DNA of 64,000 bases from Rhodococcus sp. 06-462-5 (GTDB taxonomy: Bacteria; Actinomycetota; Actinomycetes; Mycobacteriales; Mycobacteriaceae). The stretch covers positions 62,001 through 126,000 of the forward strand of contig NZ_NOYD01000013.1 of the NCBI RefSeq assembly GCF_002258315.1. The letters are read 5' to 3'. The notes under the pieces were generated by a model. The model did not search any database. It was given only the letters and a program-made list of their open reading frames with translations, and had not been told where the DNA came from. The position numbers were made by a program, and so were the translations under genes. How positions within the stretch are numbered: the stretch's first letter is position 1; each line of letters starts with the position of its first letter. Positions 44,374 to 55,737 of the stretch are shown here, piece by piece.

Positions 44374-44970
44374 ATGAGCATCGACAGCACCTCGCGAACG
44401 CGACGACGGTGGCCGCTGTGGGTGGCAGCCTGCACGGCGGTCGTCGTGGTCGCGGTGGTGGGTGTTCTGTGGCTGGCACCGAGCCGGTACCTCCCGTGGG
44501 ACACCGAAGTATTTCCCGAGGTGAACGCCGGCGAGCTGACCGCCGATCAGGCCCGGGTGGTCGAACTCCTGCGCACAGAGCACGAGTTGCAGCGGCCGGG
44601 AACGTTCTACGCCGAGGGCGTCGACGAGGCCTGGTGCGCCGATTTCGTCAGCTGGATCATGAAGGAGGCGGGACTGCCGCTGTCGAATCCTCATTCGGGT
44701 TCGTGGCGCATACCCGGCGTCTACACCCTGCAGGAGTACTACCAGGAGCAGGGCCGATTCGAGGCCGTGGGCGACTACACGCCATCGGTGGGCGATGTGG
44801 TGCTCTACGACAACACCAGCTGGGCCGGCCAGCACACCAACGTGATCGTGGCGGTCGAGGGCGACGAGGCCATCACCGTCGGAGGCAACGAAGCCGGCAA
44901 GATCAGGGTGCACACACTGCACTACGCATCCGATTCCGGGGTCGTCGGATTCGGTCGCCTGCAGAGCTGA
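44374..44970 (+). CDS. Membrane-anchored CHAP-domain protein
   Basis: A 198-residue protein with a basic N-terminus and one membrane anchor at about 13-35 (WPLWVAACTAVVVVAVVGVL). An extracytoplasmic CHAP domain follows. The likely catalytic Cys88 is in AWCADFVSWIMKEAG and His154 in GQHTNVIVAVEGD; VGDVVLYD is typical. CHAP domains are cysteine peptidases or amidases of peptidoglycan. The target and timing are unknown. TACCGT ends 6 nt before ATG 44374, a leaderless-type start. Confidence 0.85.
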   Translation: MSIDSTSRTRRRWPLWVAACTAVVVVAVVGVLWLAPSRYLPWDTEVFPEVNAGELTADQARVVELLRTEHELQRPGTFYAEGVDEAWCADFVSWIMKEAGLPLSNPHSGSWRIPGVYTLQEYYQEQGRFEAVGDYTPSVGDVVLYDNTSWAGQHTNVIVAVEGDEAITVGGNEAGKIRVHTLHYASDSGVVGFGRLQS

Positions 44971-44976
44971 CGGTCG

Positions 44977-45843
44977 TCATCCGGGCGCTTCGTACGCCTC
45001 GCCATACGAGCGTGCACCACCGTCTCGTTTGGCCCGATAGAGCAGCATGTCCGCGCGGTCGAAACAGTCGTCGACGGACTCCCCCGCACGCAGCGTCGTG
45101 TAGCCCGCAGAGAAGGTCTGTCCGTCGGGCACGACCGCCGACAGCTCGGCCAGCACGGCCGACATGGTCGTCGAACCCACACCGGGCATCGCGACAGCGA
45201 ACTCCTCGCCGCCCCACCTGGCAATGGAGACGCGGCCACCGAGAAGGTCCTGCGCAGCAGCGGAGAACCGAACCAACAACCGATCCCCGCGTCCGTGCCC
45301 GTACCTGTCGTTGTAGGACTTGAACCGATCGAAGTCGATCATCGCCAGAGCCAATGCGAGGTCGGCACCACGGGGTGTCGTGAACTGATGCAACCGATCT
45401 CGCCATCCACGTCGGTTGAGCAAGCCGGTGAGGGCATCGGTCTGCGCGGCTTGACGGAGGTCGTCCTCGACTCGCCGCCGGTCGGTGGTGTCGTGTACGA
45501 CTGCCATCGTCCACCGAACGCCCCCGGGGCCGGGAACCTCACTGGCCGAGATCCACCCCCACCGGACCGTGCCGTCGGCATGCAGGTAGCGCTTCTCGAC
45601 ATGAACCGATTCCCCGCGCGCCTTGGCGTCGTCCATGATCTGTTCCATCGCGGCGTGCTGAGCCAGATCGTCGGGATGGGTGAACTCACGCGAGGACCGG
45701 CCCGCCAACAGATGGCGCGGACAACCGACGATGGCCGCATACGCCTCGTTCGCGAGAACCAACAATCCGTTCTCGTCGGCCAGTGCCAATCCGACTGTGC
45801 TGGCCTCGAACATCTCCCGATACCAACGATCGGTGTCGACCAT
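44977..45843 (-). CDS. PAS-GGDEF diguanylate cyclase
   Basis: A 288-residue soluble protein. The PAS domain is at about 1-125 (MFEASTVGLALADENGLLVL; GRSSREFTHPDDLAQHAAM; WGWISASEVPGPGG). The GGDEF domain is at about 130-285 with TDALTGLLNRRGWRDRL, DFDRFKSYNDRYGHGRGD and the active-site RWGGEEF. The product would be cyclic di-GMP. The RXXD inhibitory site five residues before the motif is absent, so product feedback is unlikely. ATG 45843 is the most conservative start. The frame is open upstream but overlaps the divergent MerR gene. Confidence 0.88.
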   Translation of the reverse strand: MVDTDRWYREMFEASTVGLALADENGLLVLANEAYAAIVGCPRHLLAGRSSREFTHPDDLAQHAAMEQIMDDAKARGESVHVEKRYLHADGTVRWGWISASEVPGPGGVRWTMAVVHDTTDRRRVEDDLRQAAQTDALTGLLNRRGWRDRLHQFTTPRGADLALALAMIDFDRFKSYNDRYGHGRGDRLLVRFSAAAQDLLGGRVSIARWGGEEFAVAMPGVGSTTMSAVLAELSAVVPDGQTFSAGYTTLRAGESVDDCFDRADMLLYRAKRDGGARSYGEAYEAPG

Positions 45844-45957
45844 CTTCAGCCGGGTCTCTTCCTCGAACTGTGCGAGCCACGTCGAATCGCACGGACAACC
45901 GAGAATACTCGGTGCGCCGTACCGGACTGCTCTCGAGCAGGGTGCGGCCGATCTTGA

Positions 45958-45976
45958 CCTTGACGTAGCGTCACGG
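45958..45976. promoter_or_regulatory. MerR-type operator/promoter palindrome
   Basis: CCTTGACG-TAG-CGTCACGG is an inverted repeat with 7 of 8 matching arm positions, placed just after a -35-like TTGACC (45954-45959) and about 15 bp before ATG 45991. MerR regulators bind such dyads between over-spaced -35 and -10 elements. A clear -10 is not seen. Confidence 0.55.
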
Positions 45977-45990
45977 TTCACACTGAACAC

Positions 45991-46788
45991 ATGAGAATCG
46001 GATCCCTGGCCGACGCCGCCGGAACGACACCTCGAACAGTGCGTCACTACCACCGTCTCGGCCTGCTCGGTGAGCCACGCCGACTGTCCAACGGGTACCG
46101 CGAGTACACGATCGACGACGTGGTTCGACTGATGAGAATCCGCTGGCTCGCCGATGCCGGAATGCCCCTCGGTGCGATCGCAGCCGCCCAGGACCGGTCC
46201 GAGGCGGACGAGAGCGATGTGGTCACCGATCTGCGCGCTCTGCTCGCGGGTATCGAAACGGAGCAAAAAGCTCTGGTGCACAAGCACGCTCGTTTGTCGG
46301 CCCTACTCGATGACGCCGTCGAGCATCGTCCACTGACGGCCCTGCCGCGCGATGCGGCCGACACACTGGCGGCGTTGATCGATAGCGCTGCCGAGACCGA
46401 CCGAGAAGCGCTGCTTCGTGAGCGTGACCTACTCGAGGTGATGGCGATCTCGGGCACCGTCCCCGCGTCGTTCTTCGAGTCGATGACCGCGACGCTCGAC
46501 GATCCCGGCACCCGGCTGAAGTACCTGACACTCCTGCGCAGATTCAGCGTGCTCGAAGGCCGAGACGTCGACGAAGCTGCAGACGACATCGATTCCCTCG
46601 CAGCAGAATTGGCGTCGGTGCTCGATATCCACGCTCTCGTCTCGACGGAGCCCGACGTCCCTGCCCACGAGAGCGGCCCCCTGAGTATCGACGACATCGT
46701 GCCCGATCCCGCTCAGCGCGCAGTGATCATCGAGGCCATCGCGCGTCTGGAGACTTGCGAACCGAGCAGCCCCGGTGGTGCTCGATGA
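45991..46788 (+). CDS. MerR-family transcriptional regulator
   Basis: A 265-residue regulator. The winged HTH is MRIGSLADAAGTTPRTVRHY, HRLGLLGEPRRLSNGYREYT, DDVVRLMRIRWLADAGMPLG. A coiled-coil region follows near 75-115, then a helical effector domain of about 150 residues without a recognisable ligand motif or metal-binding cysteines. It is unlike metal-type MerR and closer to TipA-like multidrug sensors in plan. Its stop overlaps the next gene (ATGA), so the two form an operon. Confidence 0.88.
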   Translation: MRIGSLADAAGTTPRTVRHYHRLGLLGEPRRLSNGYREYTIDDVVRLMRIRWLADAGMPLGAIAAAQDRSEADESDVVTDLRALLAGIETEQKALVHKHARLSALLDDAVEHRPLTALPRDAADTLAALIDSAAETDREALLRERDLLEVMAISGTVPASFFESMTATLDDPGTRLKYLTLLRRFSVLEGRDVDEAADDIDSLAAELASVLDIHALVSTEPDVPAHESGPLSIDDIVPDPAQRAVIIEAIARLETCEPSSPGGAR

Positions 46789-47474
46789 CGGTCCACACTC
46801 CTGTTCAGGTCGGCCGATGGCACGCACTGCTGCTGTGGGCGCGGGGACGGCATGCCCCGGTCGATGCGGACTCCGCAACATTCACGGCAGTGCGTGGAAC
46901 TCTTGCCATGCCTGCGATGTTCGGCGTCGTCACCGTCATCGAGATGGTCGTTCTGCATCTGCTGATTCCGGTGCTGTGGATCAGCGCAGTCGTTGCAGCG
47001 CTGTCGGTGGCGTCGCTGGTGGTTCTCGCCTCGACGGTCGCACTGGCCCGCGTCCATCCCCATGTTCTCTCGCCGACGACGCTCACTCTGCGAACCTCGG
47101 GGAAGGTCGTCGCGACGGTGAACCGAGCGACCATCGTCTCCGCCCGAATCCACCGCCGCTACGGAGTCGTGTCGCCGGCTCTCGACGGCGGCCGACTAGT
47201 ACTGCCGAATCAGGACGGAACCACCGTCGACATCGACCTGTCCTGTGCCACAACGGTTATAGTGCCCGCACCTCTGAAGCGATGGAGGGTCGACGGCAGT
47301 GCCGACTCCTTCGGCCTTCAGGTCGACGATCCCGCAGCACTCGTCGCAGCGCTCACTCGGCCCGCCACCGCCACCGGATCCGTATCGGCGCGTCGGAGCA
47401 GACCGGTCGCGAACAACAGAACCATCAAGGCCAGCGCGGTGATGACGGAACCGACCCAGATCGGCGAGGTGTAA
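46785..47474 (+). CDS. Membrane protein coupled to the MerR gene
   Basis: A 229-residue protein with two close helices (about 44-63 and 65-88: MFGVVTVIEMVVLHLLIPVL; ISAVVAALSVASLVVLASTV). A cytoplasmic beta-rich domain (LTLRTSGKVVATVNRATIVS; GGRLVLPNQDGTTVDIDLS) follows, resembling bacterial PH-like membrane domains. The final 50 residues overlap the convergent MFS gene by 157 nt and are low in complexity, so the natural stop may have been lost. ATG 46785. Function unknown. Confidence 0.7.
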   Translation: MTVHTPVQVGRWHALLLWARGRHAPVDADSATFTAVRGTLAMPAMFGVVTVIEMVVLHLLIPVLWISAVVAALSVASLVVLASTVALARVHPHVLSPTTLTLRTSGKVVATVNRATIVSARIHRRYGVVSPALDGGRLVLPNQDGTTVDIDLSCATTVIVPAPLKRWRVDGSADSFGLQVDDPAALVAALTRPATATGSVSARRSRPVANNRTIKASAVMTEPTQIGEV

Positions 47475-48532
47475 CCGAGACCGGCCGAGATCGTCACACC
47501 CCCGAGCCACGCGCCCAACGCGTTTCCGAGATTGAACGCGGCGATGTTCGCGCCGGAAGCCATCGTCGGAGCGTCGGATGCGAACGACATCACCCGCATC
47601 TGCAGCCCCGGGACCGTCGCGAAACCGAACGCACCCATGAGCACGAGAGATGCGATGGTCGCCGGGCGACTCTCCGCGGTGAGCGCGAAGAAGACGAGGA
47701 CGACGGTCAGTGCCCCGAGCAGAATCGTCAGTGTGCCGGTGAGGTTGCGGTCGGCCGCCTTGCCGCCGAGGTAGTTGCCGACGAACAGTCCACCGCCGAA
47801 CAGCACGAGGAGCCATGGCACCGAACTCGACGCGAAGCCACTGACGTCGGTGAGCGTGAACGCGATGTACGTGAACGCACCGAACATGCCGCCGTACCCG
47901 AGCACCGTGACCACGATGGACAGCCATACCTGCACCGACCGGAACGCTCGCAGCTCTCGACGCAGATTGCTCACCTCACCGCTGCCGGTGTCGCGAGGAA
48001 CGAGGGCGGCGATACCGATCAGCGCGACGACGCCGATCACCGTGATCGCCCAGAACGTCGAGCGCCATCCGTAGTTCTGACCCAGGAACGTCCCGAACGG
48101 AACTCCGAGGACGTTGGCGGCGGTCAGGCCGGCGAACATCATGGCGATGGCTGCTGCCTTCTTCGCCGGTGCGACCAGGCCGGCCGCGACGACGGCACCG
48201 ATGCCGAAGAACGCTCCGTGACACAGCGCTGCGACGACGCGGCCGAACAGCATCATCTCGTAGCTGCTCGACAGTGCGGAGACGAGGTTGCCGACGACGA
48301 ACAGGCACATCAGTGCGAGCAGGACGTTCTTGCGTGGAAACCGTGTCACGGCGGCCGTGACGACCAGGGCTCCGACGACGACGGACAGTGCATAGCCAGT
48401 GATGAGCCAACCGGCGGTGGCCTCGGTGACCGCGAAATCGGCCGCGACTTCGGGCAGTAGGCCCATGATGACGAATTCGGTCAATCCGATTCCGAATCCC
48501 CCGATGGCGAGGGCGAGCAAGCCGAGTGGCAT
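47318..48532 (-). CDS. MFS efflux transporter, AraJ/Cmx type
   Basis: A 404-residue, 12-helix transporter. GLTEFVIMGLLPEVAADFAV lies in the first helix, the motif A region is AAVTRFPRKNVLLAL, and SYEMMLFGRVVAALCHGAFF in helix 4 is typical of the DHA1 AraJ/chloramphenicol-efflux group. ATG 48532 (MPLGLLALAIGG) follows AGGAG with a 7-nt spacer. It probably exports a drug or sugar. A cluster of TTGCRYRCG half-sites lies in the upstream region. The 3' end overlaps the convergent membrane gene. Confidence 0.88.
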   Translation of the reverse strand: MPLGLLALAIGGFGIGLTEFVIMGLLPEVAADFAVTEATAGWLITGYALSVVVGALVVTAAVTRFPRKNVLLALMCLFVVGNLVSALSSSYEMMLFGRVVAALCHGAFFGIGAVVAAGLVAPAKKAAAIAMMFAGLTAANVLGVPFGTFLGQNYGWRSTFWAITVIGVVALIGIAALVPRDTGSGEVSNLRRELRAFRSVQVWLSIVVTVLGYGGMFGAFTYIAFTLTDVSGFASSSVPWLLVLFGGGLFVGNYLGGKAADRNLTGTLTILLGALTVVLVFFALTAESRPATIASLVLMGAFGFATVPGLQMRVMSFASDAPTMASGANIAAFNLGNALGAWLGGVTISAGLGYTSPIWVGSVITALALMVLLFATGLLRRADTDPVAVAGRVSAATSAAGSST

Positions 48533-48554
48533 GTCTGAACTCCTGAATGGAAGA

Positions 48555-48633
48555 TGCGTACGCAATTATCGAGCTTTCGCGCGTAGTTGCACGCGCTTGG
48601 TAAATACTTGCACACGCCTCATACGTGCGCAAG
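48555..48633. promoter_or_regulatory. Four TTGC-type half-sites before the MFS gene
   Basis: Half-sites of the form TTGCRYRCG occur as TTGCGTACG (minus, in the palindrome TGCGTACGCA, 48555-48564), TTGCACGCG (48587-48595), TTGCACACG (48608-48616) and TTGCGCACG (minus, 48624-48632). The last two form CTTGCACACG-N7-CGTGCGCAAG with 9 of 10 arm matches. The rest of the 294-bp gap (48533-48826) holds no gene that I can support. Confidence 0.5.
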
Positions 48634-48826
48634 ACGGTTAACGTGGGACGGGCCCGAAACCGTCCGCGAACTGGGACTATCGCCACAAAGCAGACTCCGA
48701 GGGGTACTTCACCTCGCGTACACGTATTGTTTGCCCCAGAATCCCGATCTCATCAGAATCGGGTACCACCGTCCGCGACCCCCGACCGAGTGGTCGAATA
48801 CAGAGCCGGGAAGTCACTTCTCCTCC

Positions 48827-50980
48827 ATGCACGTACCCCAGAGCAGCGCCGATACCGATTCGGTCGCCGATACCTCGGCCGCAGTTGCGGCTCCGGCTCA
48901 GGGGGACGCAGCTCCGCCGTCGAGCGGATCGCGTCGGCCACCGCAGCGGCACGATCTCAACGGCCTGCGCGGTGTCGCCATCGCCCTCGTCGTCGTCTTC
49001 CACATCTGGATGGGTCGAGTGTCGGGCGGCGTCGATGTCTTCCTCACCCTGTCCGGCTTCTTCTTCACCGCATCTCTGCTGAGATCGGCCGAGTCCGGGG
49101 CAAGCCTGAACCCGATCACTCGCATCTCGCGGGTACTGCGCAGGCTCGGCCCGCCCTTGCTGATCACCTTGTTCGCGGTAGCCGTCGCATCGGTTTTCCT
49201 GCTGCCGCGGACCCGCTGGGCCGATCTCGGCGATCAACTGGTGTCCGGTGTCTTCTACTTCGTGAACTGGCAGCTGGCGACGACGGCGAACGACTACCTG
49301 GCGGCCGACCCGTCGGTGAGTCCGGTTCAGCACCTGTGGTCGGTGGCGGTGCAGTTCCAGTTCTATCTACTGGCCATTGCCGTCGTGTTCGGTCTCGCAT
49401 GGGTCCGACGCATCGCGCGACCCGAGGGACCACGGAGTCTTCGACCTGTGACGTTCGCGGTGATTTTCGCCGTGATCGCGGTGGTCTCTTTCGTGTACGC
49501 AGCGGACGGTGTTCGACGCCACCAGGCGTGGAACTACTACGACACCGGTGCGCGGCTGTGGGAGATCATGCTCGGGGCCGCAGTCGCAGCCGTGTTCGCC
49601 GCACGCGGCGGCAAACCGGCGGCCGGGCCGTCTGCCCGCGACACCCGAACGTGGTCGACCGCACGCGGGGCCCTTGCCGTCATCGGCATGGCGACCATCG
49701 TCGCGTGCGGCTTTCTCGTCGACGGTGTTGCTGCTTTTCCGGGGCCGCTGGCCCTCGTTCCGGTGCTGGCCACCATTGCATTGATCGTCGCCGGCTCCGA
49801 GACCGCCGTCGCGGCCACGCTCTCCAATCGGTTCTTCGCCTGGCTCGGATCCATCGCGTTTCCGCTCTACCTGTGGCACTGGCCGCTGCTGATCTTCTAC
49901 CTCTCGGCCACCGGTCGGTCCCACGTCGACCTGCTCGGCGGCATCGGCATCGTCGCAGCCTCGATCGCGCTCGCGTTCCTCACCGTCCGGCTGGTCGAGC
50001 GACCCACGCAGTCGACGACATTCACCCCGGGACGCATCGCGGTGACCGCGTGTGCGGTGGTCGCCGCGATCGCGGTCACTGCGAGTTCGATCGGATGGAA
50101 CGCCTACATCAGCCGATCGATCGAAGCCGTGCAAGCCGACGGATCGGTGGACGAGCTGACCCACCCGGGGGCGCTCGAATTGACCGACGGGATTCGCGCG
50201 GACCCTGCCGACCTGAGCCCGCCCCTCTATTCGGCTCCGGAGGACCTGCCGGCCACGACCATCGAGGGCTGCATCGCCGATTTCGAGACCCGGGACGCGA
50301 TCTCGTGCTCCTACGGCGACGTCGACGCGACCCGAACCATCGTGCTGGCGGGCAGCTCGCACGCCGAGCACTGGGTCACGGCCCTCGACGCCCTGGGACG
50401 GCAACACGGCTTCGCGGTGGTCACTTTCCTGAAGATGGGATGCCCGCTGAGCGCGAACACGATGCCGATGCTCGGTCCGAACGAGTACCCGGATTGCCTG
50501 GACTGGACGCAGACCGTGCTCGCCGACATCGCCGACATGAAGCCGGACTACGTGTTCACCACCGCCACCCGGCCCCGGGAGGACGCCCCAGGCGACTTCA
50601 CGCCCCCCTGGTACGCCTCGGTCTGGCAGCAACTGACCGCGGACGGCGTCGGAATTCTGGGCATCCGAGACACGCCGTGGCTCGCCTATCGGGCCATCGA
50701 CTGCCTCGCCGACGGCGGCACGGCCGCCTCCTGCGGCATCCCGAGGGACGAGGCGCTGGACCCCGTCAACCCGGCCCTGGCCTCGTCGTTCCAGCTGAGC
50801 GGATTCTCCGCTCTCGACCTGTCGGATGCGGTGTGCGACGACTCCGTGTGCCGCGCCGAGCAGGGAAACGTTCTGATCTACCGTGACGAACACCATCTCA
50901 CCGCCACCTACGTGCGAACCCTCACCACCGAGCTGGGCCGACAGATCGGATCGGCCACCGGCTGGTGGGCCGGACCGTGA
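48827..50980 (+). CDS. OafA-type acyltransferase with SGNH domain
   Basis: A 717-residue protein. Residues about 40-430 form an acyltransferase-3 domain with ten or more helices (HDLNGLRGVAIALVVVFHIW; GGVDVFLTLSGFFFTASLL; WSVAVQFQFYLLAIAVVFGL; WLGSIAFPLYLWHWPLLIFY). A single helix near 440-460 leads to an extracytoplasmic SGNH hydrolase domain (IVLAGSSHAEHWVTALDAL with Ser; later YRDEHHLTATYV with Asp and His). Such proteins O-acetylate cell-wall or surface polysaccharides. The natural acceptor is unknown. ATG 48827 lacks a strong ribosome site; a frame running up to 48587 has no family similarity. Confidence 0.9.
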   Translation: MHVPQSSADTDSVADTSAAVAAPAQGDAAPPSSGSRRPPQRHDLNGLRGVAIALVVVFHIWMGRVSGGVDVFLTLSGFFFTASLLRSAESGASLNPITRISRVLRRLGPPLLITLFAVAVASVFLLPRTRWADLGDQLVSGVFYFVNWQLATTANDYLAADPSVSPVQHLWSVAVQFQFYLLAIAVVFGLAWVRRIARPEGPRSLRPVTFAVIFAVIAVVSFVYAADGVRRHQAWNYYDTGARLWEIMLGAAVAAVFAARGGKPAAGPSARDTRTWSTARGALAVIGMATIVACGFLVDGVAAFPGPLALVPVLATIALIVAGSETAVAATLSNRFFAWLGSIAFPLYLWHWPLLIFYLSATGRSHVDLLGGIGIVAASIALAFLTVRLVERPTQSTTFTPGRIAVTACAVVAAIAVTASSIGWNAYISRSIEAVQADGSVDELTHPGALELTDGIRADPADLSPPLYSAPEDLPATTIEGCIADFETRDAISCSYGDVDATRTIVLAGSSHAEHWVTALDALGRQHGFAVVTFLKMGCPLSANTMPMLGPNEYPDCLDWTQTVLADIADMKPDYVFTTATRPREDAPGDFTPPWYASVWQQLTADGVGILGIRDTPWLAYRAIDCLADGGTAASCGIPRDEALDPVNPALASSFQLSGFSALDLSDAVCDDSVCRAEQGNVLIYRDEHHLTATYVRTLTTELGRQIGSATGWWAGP

Positions 50981-51057
50981 TCCAGTCGGTCCGAGGCCAG
51001 GGGCATGCGGCTCGCGCTCGGTAAGCCCGGGCCCACCCGCCACAGTAGGGTTGATCC

Positions 51058-53361
<2,304 letters not shown>

Positions 53362-53364
53362 CAC

Positions 53365-55737
53365 ATGCCGCTGCCCACCAGTACATACCGGTTACAACTG
53401 CGGGGCGATGCCTTCACCCTGGCCGACGCCTCCGAGGTGGTCGACTACCTGCACGACCTCGGGGTCACCCACCTCTATCTGTCGCCGATCCTGACGGCAA
53501 CGGACGGATCGACGCACGGTTACGACGTCACCGATACCTCGACGGTCTCTGCTGCGCTGGGCGGCCGAGAAGCATTGACGCAGTTGCATTCTCGTGCCGC
53601 CGAACTGGGCATGGGGATCATCGTCGACATCGTGCCCAACCACGTCGGAGTGGAGGATCCGCGGCAGAACGGATGGTGGTGGGACGTACTGCGCCGCGGT
53701 CGCGACTCCGAGTACGCGACGTACTTCGACATCGACTTCGGAGCCGACAACGGCGTCGACGGCAAGATCGCCATCCCCGTCCTCGGTAGCGCGAACGACG
53801 TCGGCGAGTTGACTGTCGACCGCTCCGAGGATCAGCCTCTGCTCGCGTTCTACGAGCACCGCTTCCCCATCGCCGACGGCACCGACAGCGGCGACGCGCA
53901 GGCCGTGCACGACCGTCAGTCGTACCGACTGGTGAGCTGGTCCGACGGGCTGATCGGGTACCGACGGTTCTTCTCGGTGAACGGTCTGGCCGGGATCCGG
54001 CAGGAGGACCTCGACGTCTTCACCGACTCCCATCGTCAGGTGGCAAGTTGGATCGAGGACGGTCTGATCGACGGACTTCGCGTCGACCATCCCGACGGGC
54101 TGGCCGACCCCGCCGGCTATCTCACCGAACTACGCGGGCTTCTCGGCCCGGACCGGTGGCTGGTCATCGAGAAGATTCTGGCCGACGGGGAACCGCTCGA
54201 CGAATCGCTCCCCGTCGACGGTACGACCGGATACGACGCCCTGGCCGCGGTCGGCGGAGTGTTCGTCGATCCCGAGGGAGTGCACGCGCTCACCGCGTTG
54301 TCCCAGGTTCGTTCGGGCATCGCCTACGACAGCGAGACGCTGCACGAGACCGAACTCGACCTCAAGACCGGTGTCGCCCGCGGCGACCTGTCCCCGGAGG
54401 TGCGACGCCTCGCGAGGGCCGTCGTGCGCGAGTCCGGCACCACCGTCGATCTCGAGTCCGTCATCGACGCGATCGTCGCCGTCGTCGCGGCCGTCCCCGT
54501 GTACAGGACCGACTACGCGCCGCTCGCTCGCGTACTGCCCGGCGTGATCGCGGAGATCGGCGAGGAGCAGCCCGAACTGGCGGCCGGCCTCGGCGCGTTG
54601 ACGACAGCTCTCATCGGCGGTGCCGAATCGCCGGTGCGCTTCGATCAGGTGTGCGGTGCCGTCACCGCCAAGGGCGTCGAGGACTGCCTGTTCTACCGTG
54701 CGAACCGGCTCATCTCGTTGCAGGAGGTCGGCGGCGATCCCAGCCGATTCGGTTGCAGCACAGAGTTCTTCCATCTCACCAATGCAGACCGCGCGAAGCG
54801 CTGGCCGGCGGCGATGACCACACTGTCGACCCACGACACCAAGCGAGGCGAGGACGTGCGGGCCCGCATCGGCGTACTGTCGCAGACTCCCGAACTGTGG
54901 GCCCGCTGCATCACCGACTGGGAAGAGCTGGCTCCCAGCCCGGACGGTACGACCGGAATGTTCCTGTGGCAGAACCTGTTCGGAGTCTGGCCGACCGACG
55001 GAGTGGTCACGTCCTCGTTGCGTGAACGCGTCCACGCCTACGCCGAGAAGGCAATCCGCGAGGCCGCCCTTCGCACGACGTGGACCGACCCGGACGAGGA
55101 ATTCGAGTCCGCGGTACACAGTTGGCTCGACACGATCTTCGACGGGGCCGTCGCTCGCTCGATGTCGATGCTCGTCGAAAAGCTCGCTCCGCATGGGCAT
55201 TCCGACGCACTGGGTCAGAAACTGCTGAACCTGGCCGGGCCCGGCATCCCCGACGTGTATCAGGGCACCGAGCTGTGGGAGGACTCGCTCGTCGACCCCG
55301 ACAACCGCAGGCCCGTCGACTACTCGGTCCGTCGATCGATGCTCGCAGCGTCGAGCACCGCGCCCTCGATCGATACCGGTGCCGCCAAGCTCGCCGTCGT
55401 TCGCTCCGCGCTGCACGTGCGCCGCGAGCGGCCCGAGAGTTTCGTCGGCGGAACCTACACACCCATCGTCGCGGACGGATCGGCAGCGCAGCACCTCGTC
55501 GGATTCGCACGTGGACCGGTTCCCGGAAACTCCGACGTGATCGCGCTCGCCACGAGATTCTCGCTCGGCTTGTCCGAGCAGGGCTGGGGCGAAACCACCG
55601 TGACCCTGCCCGACGGCCGCTGGCGCGACCGCATCACCGACGTCGAACACACCGGCACCGTGTCGGTCGGCGAGGTGTTCGCCTCGCTCCCGGTCGCACT
55701 TCTGGTGCGCAACAACGAAGGAACGGTTCCCCAGTGA
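53365..55737 (+). CDS. treY: Maltooligosyltrehalose synthase
   Basis: TreY rearranges the reducing end of maltodextrins to a trehalosyl unit. The 790-residue protein has STYRLQLRGDAFTLADASEV, LGVTHLYLSPILTATDGSTH, IIVDIVPNHVGVEDPRQNGW, DGLRVDHPDGLADPAGYLTE (nucleophile Asp), WLVIEKILADGEPL (acid Glu) and LSTHDTKRGEDVRARI. ATG 53365 is 3 nt after the treX stop; the treZ start overlaps its own stop (GTGA). Confidence 0.96.
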   Translation: MPLPTSTYRLQLRGDAFTLADASEVVDYLHDLGVTHLYLSPILTATDGSTHGYDVTDTSTVSAALGGREALTQLHSRAAELGMGIIVDIVPNHVGVEDPRQNGWWWDVLRRGRDSEYATYFDIDFGADNGVDGKIAIPVLGSANDVGELTVDRSEDQPLLAFYEHRFPIADGTDSGDAQAVHDRQSYRLVSWSDGLIGYRRFFSVNGLAGIRQEDLDVFTDSHRQVASWIEDGLIDGLRVDHPDGLADPAGYLTELRGLLGPDRWLVIEKILADGEPLDESLPVDGTTGYDALAAVGGVFVDPEGVHALTALSQVRSGIAYDSETLHETELDLKTGVARGDLSPEVRRLARAVVRESGTTVDLESVIDAIVAVVAAVPVYRTDYAPLARVLPGVIAEIGEEQPELAAGLGALTTALIGGAESPVRFDQVCGAVTAKGVEDCLFYRANRLISLQEVGGDPSRFGCSTEFFHLTNADRAKRWPAAMTTLSTHDTKRGEDVRARIGVLSQTPELWARCITDWEELAPSPDGTTGMFLWQNLFGVWPTDGVVTSSLRERVHAYAEKAIREAALRTTWTDPDEEFESAVHSWLDTIFDGAVARSMSMLVEKLAPHGHSDALGQKLLNLAGPGIPDVYQGTELWEDSLVDPDNRRPVDYSVRRSMLAASSTAPSIDTGAAKLAVVRSALHVRRERPESFVGGTYTPIVADGSAAQHLVGFARGPVPGNSDVIALATRFSLGLSEQGWGETTVTLPDGRWRDRITDVEHTGTVSVGEVFASLPVALLVRNNEGTVPQ

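Noticed and set aside
46775-48460. 561-codon plus-strand frame rich in Arg, Asp and Glu
   Set aside because: It overlaps the MerR-linked gene out of frame and then is antisense to the MFS transporter.
48587-48826. Upstream extension of the acyltransferase gene by 80 codons
   Set aside because: It would run through the half-site cluster, has no family similarity and no supporting start signal.
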